Source: an uncultured bacterium (GTDB lineage Bacteria; Bacillota; Clostridia; Lachnospirales; Lachnospiraceae). Taken from it: a stretch of DNA of 32,988 nt. A program made the position numbers and the translations under genes. A model generated the notes under the pieces. It ran no database searches and was not told where the DNA came from. It saw only the letters and a program-made list of their open reading frames with translations. Below are positions 30,536 to 32,988 of the stretch, one piece after another (position 1 is the stretch's first letter; every line of letters begins with the position of its first letter). Where the stretch lies: the NCBI GenBank assembly GCA_945949875.1, contig CAMFGH010000023.1, forward strand, positions 1 to 32,988. The letters are read 5' to 3'.

Positions 30536-31690
30536 ATGAAGAAAATAGGTGTTATGGGTTCCACCGGTTCCATCGGTACACAAACCCTGGAAATTGTGAG
30601 AAGTTACCCAGATAAATTGAAAGTGGTGGCACTTGCTGCCGGTAAAAATGTGGATTTATTAGAGAAACAGATTCGGGAGTTTAAACCCAGCTATGCGGTC
30701 ATGTGGTCCGAGGAAGCAGCAGAAGATCTGAAGCAGAGAGTGGCGGATCTGGATGTGAAAATCGGTTGTGGTATGGATGGACTTTTAGAGATGGCTGTTT
30801 TAACGGAAATGGAAATTCTGGTGACAGCTATCGTAGGAATGATTGGTATCCGTCCGACGATCGAAGCCATCAAACATCATAAAGACATTGCACTTGCAAA
30901 TAAAGAAACACTGGTGACCGCAGGTCATATCATTATGCCTCTGGCGAAAGAAAATAATGTATCCATACTGCCGGTGGACAGTGAACACAGTGCAATCTTC
31001 CAGTCTCTTCAGGGAAACAGACGGGATCAGGTAAAACGGATTCTGTTAACTGCATCCGGTGGTCCGTTCCGTGGGAAAAAGCGTGATGAACTGGCAAATA
31101 TGACTGTGGAAGATGCCTTGAAACATCCCAACTGGTCTATGGGTAGGAAAATCACCATTGATTCTTCCACTCTGGTAAACAAAGGTTTGGAAGTGATGGA
31201 AGCAAAATGGTTATTTGATGTGGAACTGGACGATATCCAGGTTCTGGTTCATCCGCAGAGTATTATTCATTCGGCGGTAGAATATCAGGATGGGGCAGTC
31301 ATTGCACAGCTTGGTGTGCCGGATATGAAGCTTCCGATTCAGTATGCACTTTTCTATCCGGATCGTCTTCCTATGCAGGGAAAGAAACTGGATTTGTTTG
31401 AAGTGGGAACTATGACCTTTGAAAAGCCGGATATGGAGACCTTTGAGGGTCTGCAGCTTGCTTTTCAGGCTGCAAAAGCCGGTGGCTCCATGCCTACAGT
31501 CTATAATGCAGCAAACGAGATGGCTGTCAGCCTGTTTTTGGATAAAAAGATCCGCTTCCTGCAGATTACAGAAATGATCCGGGAAGCGATGCAGCATCAT
31601 AAAGTCATCGACCAGCCAGACGTAGAGCAGATTCTGGAGACAGAGGCTTACGCCAGGGAGCAGGTTATGTCTGTTTATCAGAACATGTGA
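30536..31690 (+). CDS. dxr: 1-deoxy-D-xylulose 5-phosphate reductoisomerase
   Basis: 384 residues from the ATG at 30536 (GGAGAG at 6 nt; an in-frame ATG at 30524 overlaps that site). Second step of the MEP isoprenoid pathway, NADPH-dependent. Markers: IGVMGSTGSIGTQTLEIV (NADPH Rossmann), ALANKETLVTAGH, the metal/substrate loop PVDSEHSAIFQ, TASGGPFRG, HPNWSMGRKITIDSSTLVNKGLEVMEA split over two motifs, and the second set VHPQSIIHSAVEYQDGAVIAQLG. Feeds isoprenoids to UppS two genes upstream. Separated from cdsA by the hairpin at 30450-30498. Confidence 0.97.
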   Translation: MKKIGVMGSTGSIGTQTLEIVRSYPDKLKVVALAAGKNVDLLEKQIREFKPSYAVMWSEEAAEDLKQRVADLDVKIGCGMDGLLEMAVLTEMEILVTAIVGMIGIRPTIEAIKHHKDIALANKETLVTAGHIIMPLAKENNVSILPVDSEHSAIFQSLQGNRRDQVKRILLTASGGPFRGKKRDELANMTVEDALKHPNWSMGRKITIDSSTLVNKGLEVMEAKWLFDVELDDIQVLVHPQSIIHSAVEYQDGAVIAQLGVPDMKLPIQYALFYPDRLPMQGKKLDLFEVGTMTFEKPDMETFEGLQLAFQAAKAGGSMPTVYNAANEMAVSLFLDKKIRFLQITEMIREAMQHHKVIDQPDVEQILETEAYAREQVMSVYQNM

Positions 31691-31765
31691 TGCTTTTTTG
31701 AATGGAAATCTATAAAAAGGTATTGAGTATGCAGTGCCGGCATAGAATATTGATATAAGTTAGGG

Positions 31766-32899
31766 TTGGAAAATATTGTGACAATAGTTTTATTTCTTAT
31801 TATTTTAGGGATTGTGGTGATATCCCATGAATTTGGACATTTTATTGTGGCCAGGGCAAACGGAATCCATGTAGTTGAATTTTCTGTTGGCATGGGCCCA
31901 ACCATCTTTCATATAGACGGTAAAGCGACCAGATATTCCATCAGGCTTCTTCCAATTGGGGGAGCCTGTATCTTTGATGGAATGACAGATCTGGAAGAAA
32001 ATGCAGAAGAAAAGCCTTCGGCAGACCCGGTGGAAAGTATAGGAACTACGGAAGAAAGCAGTTTTCAGCCGGATCTGGATAAAGGTGGCTCCTTTCTGGA
32101 AGCCAGTGTGTGGGCCAGAATCACCACGATTCTGGCAGGGCCGCTTTTCAACATTGTGCTGGGAATCCTGATCGCTTTTATTGTGGTGGCATGGAATGGT
32201 ACAGATCTGCCGGAAGTTCAGGCTGTTATGGAAGATTCTGCAGCAGAAGAAGCCGGAATCATGCCCGGAGATGTGATTACCAATATCGATGGCGAAGACA
32301 TTCATCTCTATCGAGAGATCAGCTTAAACTCCGCTCTCAACAGTAAGGGTAAACCGATGACTATCACCTATGAAAGGAATGGAGAAGTAAGTACTGTTAC
32401 GTTGACACCAAAATATAGTGAAGAGGATGAACGGTTCTATATTGGTCTTCTGGGAAGCGGCAAATATGTAGAATGTAAAGGAATGGATATTTTTCGGTAT
32501 GGATTATATGAATCCCGGTTCATTGTGAATAATACACTGAAAAGTCTTCTCATGCTGGTGACTGGTAATCTCAATAAAAATGATGTATCCGGTCCGGTAG
32601 GTGTGGCCAGCTATGTGGGAGAAACCTATGAAGTGGTGAAAGATTATGGTGTCTCCGCTGTTGTTTTTTCCACACTTAATTTTGTCCTGATTTTGGCAAT
32701 CAACCTGGGTATCATGAATCTGCTTCCGGTTCCGGCTCTGGATGGAGGAAGGCTGGTATTCCTTTTCATTGAATTGATCCGTGGTAAGCCTATTCCACCG
32801 GAAAAGGAAGGGATGGTTCATTTTGCAGGAATGGTCCTCTTTTTTATCATTATGATACTTGTTTTGTATAACGATATTATGAAAATTATTGCACCTTAG
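31766..32899 (+). CDS. rseP: RseP-type site-2 membrane metalloprotease
   Basis: 377 residues from a TTG at 31766; a GTG at 31778 is an alternative and has somewhat better spacing from GGTTGG, so the start is uncertain by four codons. M50 intramembrane zinc protease that cleaves anti-sigma factors or signal-peptide remnants. TM1 carries HEFGH (zinc ligands and catalytic Glu); a single PDZ domain (about 150-235) includes AGIMPGDVITNIDGEDI; the LDG motif is NLLPVPALDGGRLV in the third TM. A hydrophilic insert (ENAEEKPSADPVESIG...) lies between TM1 and the TM with LAGPLFNIVLG. Last gene in the window, preceded by dxr. Confidence 0.93.
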   Translation: MENIVTIVLFLIILGIVVISHEFGHFIVARANGIHVVEFSVGMGPTIFHIDGKATRYSIRLLPIGGACIFDGMTDLEENAEEKPSADPVESIGTTEESSFQPDLDKGGSFLEASVWARITTILAGPLFNIVLGILIAFIVVAWNGTDLPEVQAVMEDSAAEEAGIMPGDVITNIDGEDIHLYREISLNSALNSKGKPMTITYERNGEVSTVTLTPKYSEEDERFYIGLLGSGKYVECKGMDIFRYGLYESRFIVNNTLKSLLMLVTGNLNKNDVSGPVGVASYVGETYEVVKDYGVSAVVFSTLNFVLILAINLGIMNLLPVPALDGGRLVFLFIELIRGKPIPPEKEGMVHFAGMVLFFIIMILVLYNDIMKIIAP

Positions 32900-32900
32900 G

Positions 32901-32988
32901 GTGCAGCGGGGACGTTTCTTTTGTCCATAGGATAGCCCTTTTGTCCATAGGATAGCCCTTTTGTCTTTGTTTTTTAAGACAAAAGGGC
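32901..32988. repeat. REP-like sequence with 20-bp tandem units and a terminal hairpin
   Basis: After rseP, GTGCAGCGGGGACGTTTC (32901-32918) resembles the palindromic core at 980-997 (15 of 18). Then TTGTCCATAGGATAGCCCTT occurs twice (32921-32940, 32941-32960). The last copy runs into a perfect 13-bp stem, GCCCTTTTGTCTT (32955-32967) with AAGACAAAAGGGC (32976-32988), loop TGTTTTTT. The window ends at the stem, so a following T-run cannot be judged; it may be the rseP terminator. Confidence 0.65.

Overview
The window looks like chromosomal DNA of a low-to-mid GC Clostridia, most likely family Lachnospiraceae. The evidence is the gene families (PocR-domain AraC regulator, DUF6033-like protein, DUF2156 protein, bactofilin next to the pyrH-frr-uppS-cdsA-dxr-rseP block), the strong AGGAGG-type ribosome binding sites and the U-tract terminators. 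I see no rRNA, tRNA, CRISPR, prophage or insertion sequence. Almost all genes are on the plus strand; the two minus-strand genes are both transcription regulators.

Layout. (1) 1-1257: 3' part of a MalY/PatB-type aminotransferase and a small convergent HTH regulator. (2) 1381-7335: a promoter, a membrane-tethered family-1 substrate-binding protein with no transporter beside it, a two-TM sensor with PAS-like, GGDEF and EAL domains, then a multi-TM membrane protein behind a terminator. (3) 7418-12420: a minus-strand PocR/AraC regulator facing an aldolase-isomerase-kinase cassette, with three operator-like repeats at exact 21-bp spacing between them. This reads as a complete aldose pathway whose substrate I cannot name. 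(4) 12510-15363: zinc-ribbon protein, small unknown, rpe, single-TM protein and an orphan OmpR-type response regulator. (5) 15364-16068: a 700-bp non-coding region with nested inverted repeats and a promoter-terminator pair. (6) 16069-18470: EAL-PAS phosphodiesterase overlapping an RsmJ-type rRNA methyltransferase. (7) 18471-25599: DUF6033-like protein behind a structured leader, a thioredoxin-reductase-like flavoprotein without the NADPH motif, DUF2156 and GNAT proteins, argJ, a LysR regulator and a HAD hydrolase. (8) 25658-32899: NodB deacetylase, bactofilin, and the pyrH-frr-uppS-cdsA-dxr-rseP housekeeping block.

Themes. c-di-GMP turnover appears twice (one GGDEF+EAL protein, one EAL protein). 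Cell-envelope biogenesis fills the last 7 kb: bactofilin, peptidoglycan deacetylase, undecaprenyl diphosphate synthase, CDP-diglyceride synthase, the isoprenoid enzyme Dxr and a site-2 protease.

The most unusual sequence-level observation is that several spacers are imperfect tandem copies of the end of the gene before them, usually carrying the stop codon (after the AraC gene, the zinc-ribbon gene, the single-TM gene, pyrH and frr; weaker after rpe, the DUF2156 gene and the GNAT gene). In-frame 9-30 bp tandem repeats inside three genes suggest the same process. The other points of most interest are the flavoprotein that has lost its pyridine-nucleotide site, the sugar cassette with its 21-bp operator array, the binding-protein/c-di-GMP pair, and two unassigned structured non-coding regions (15524-15785 and 18638-18716).
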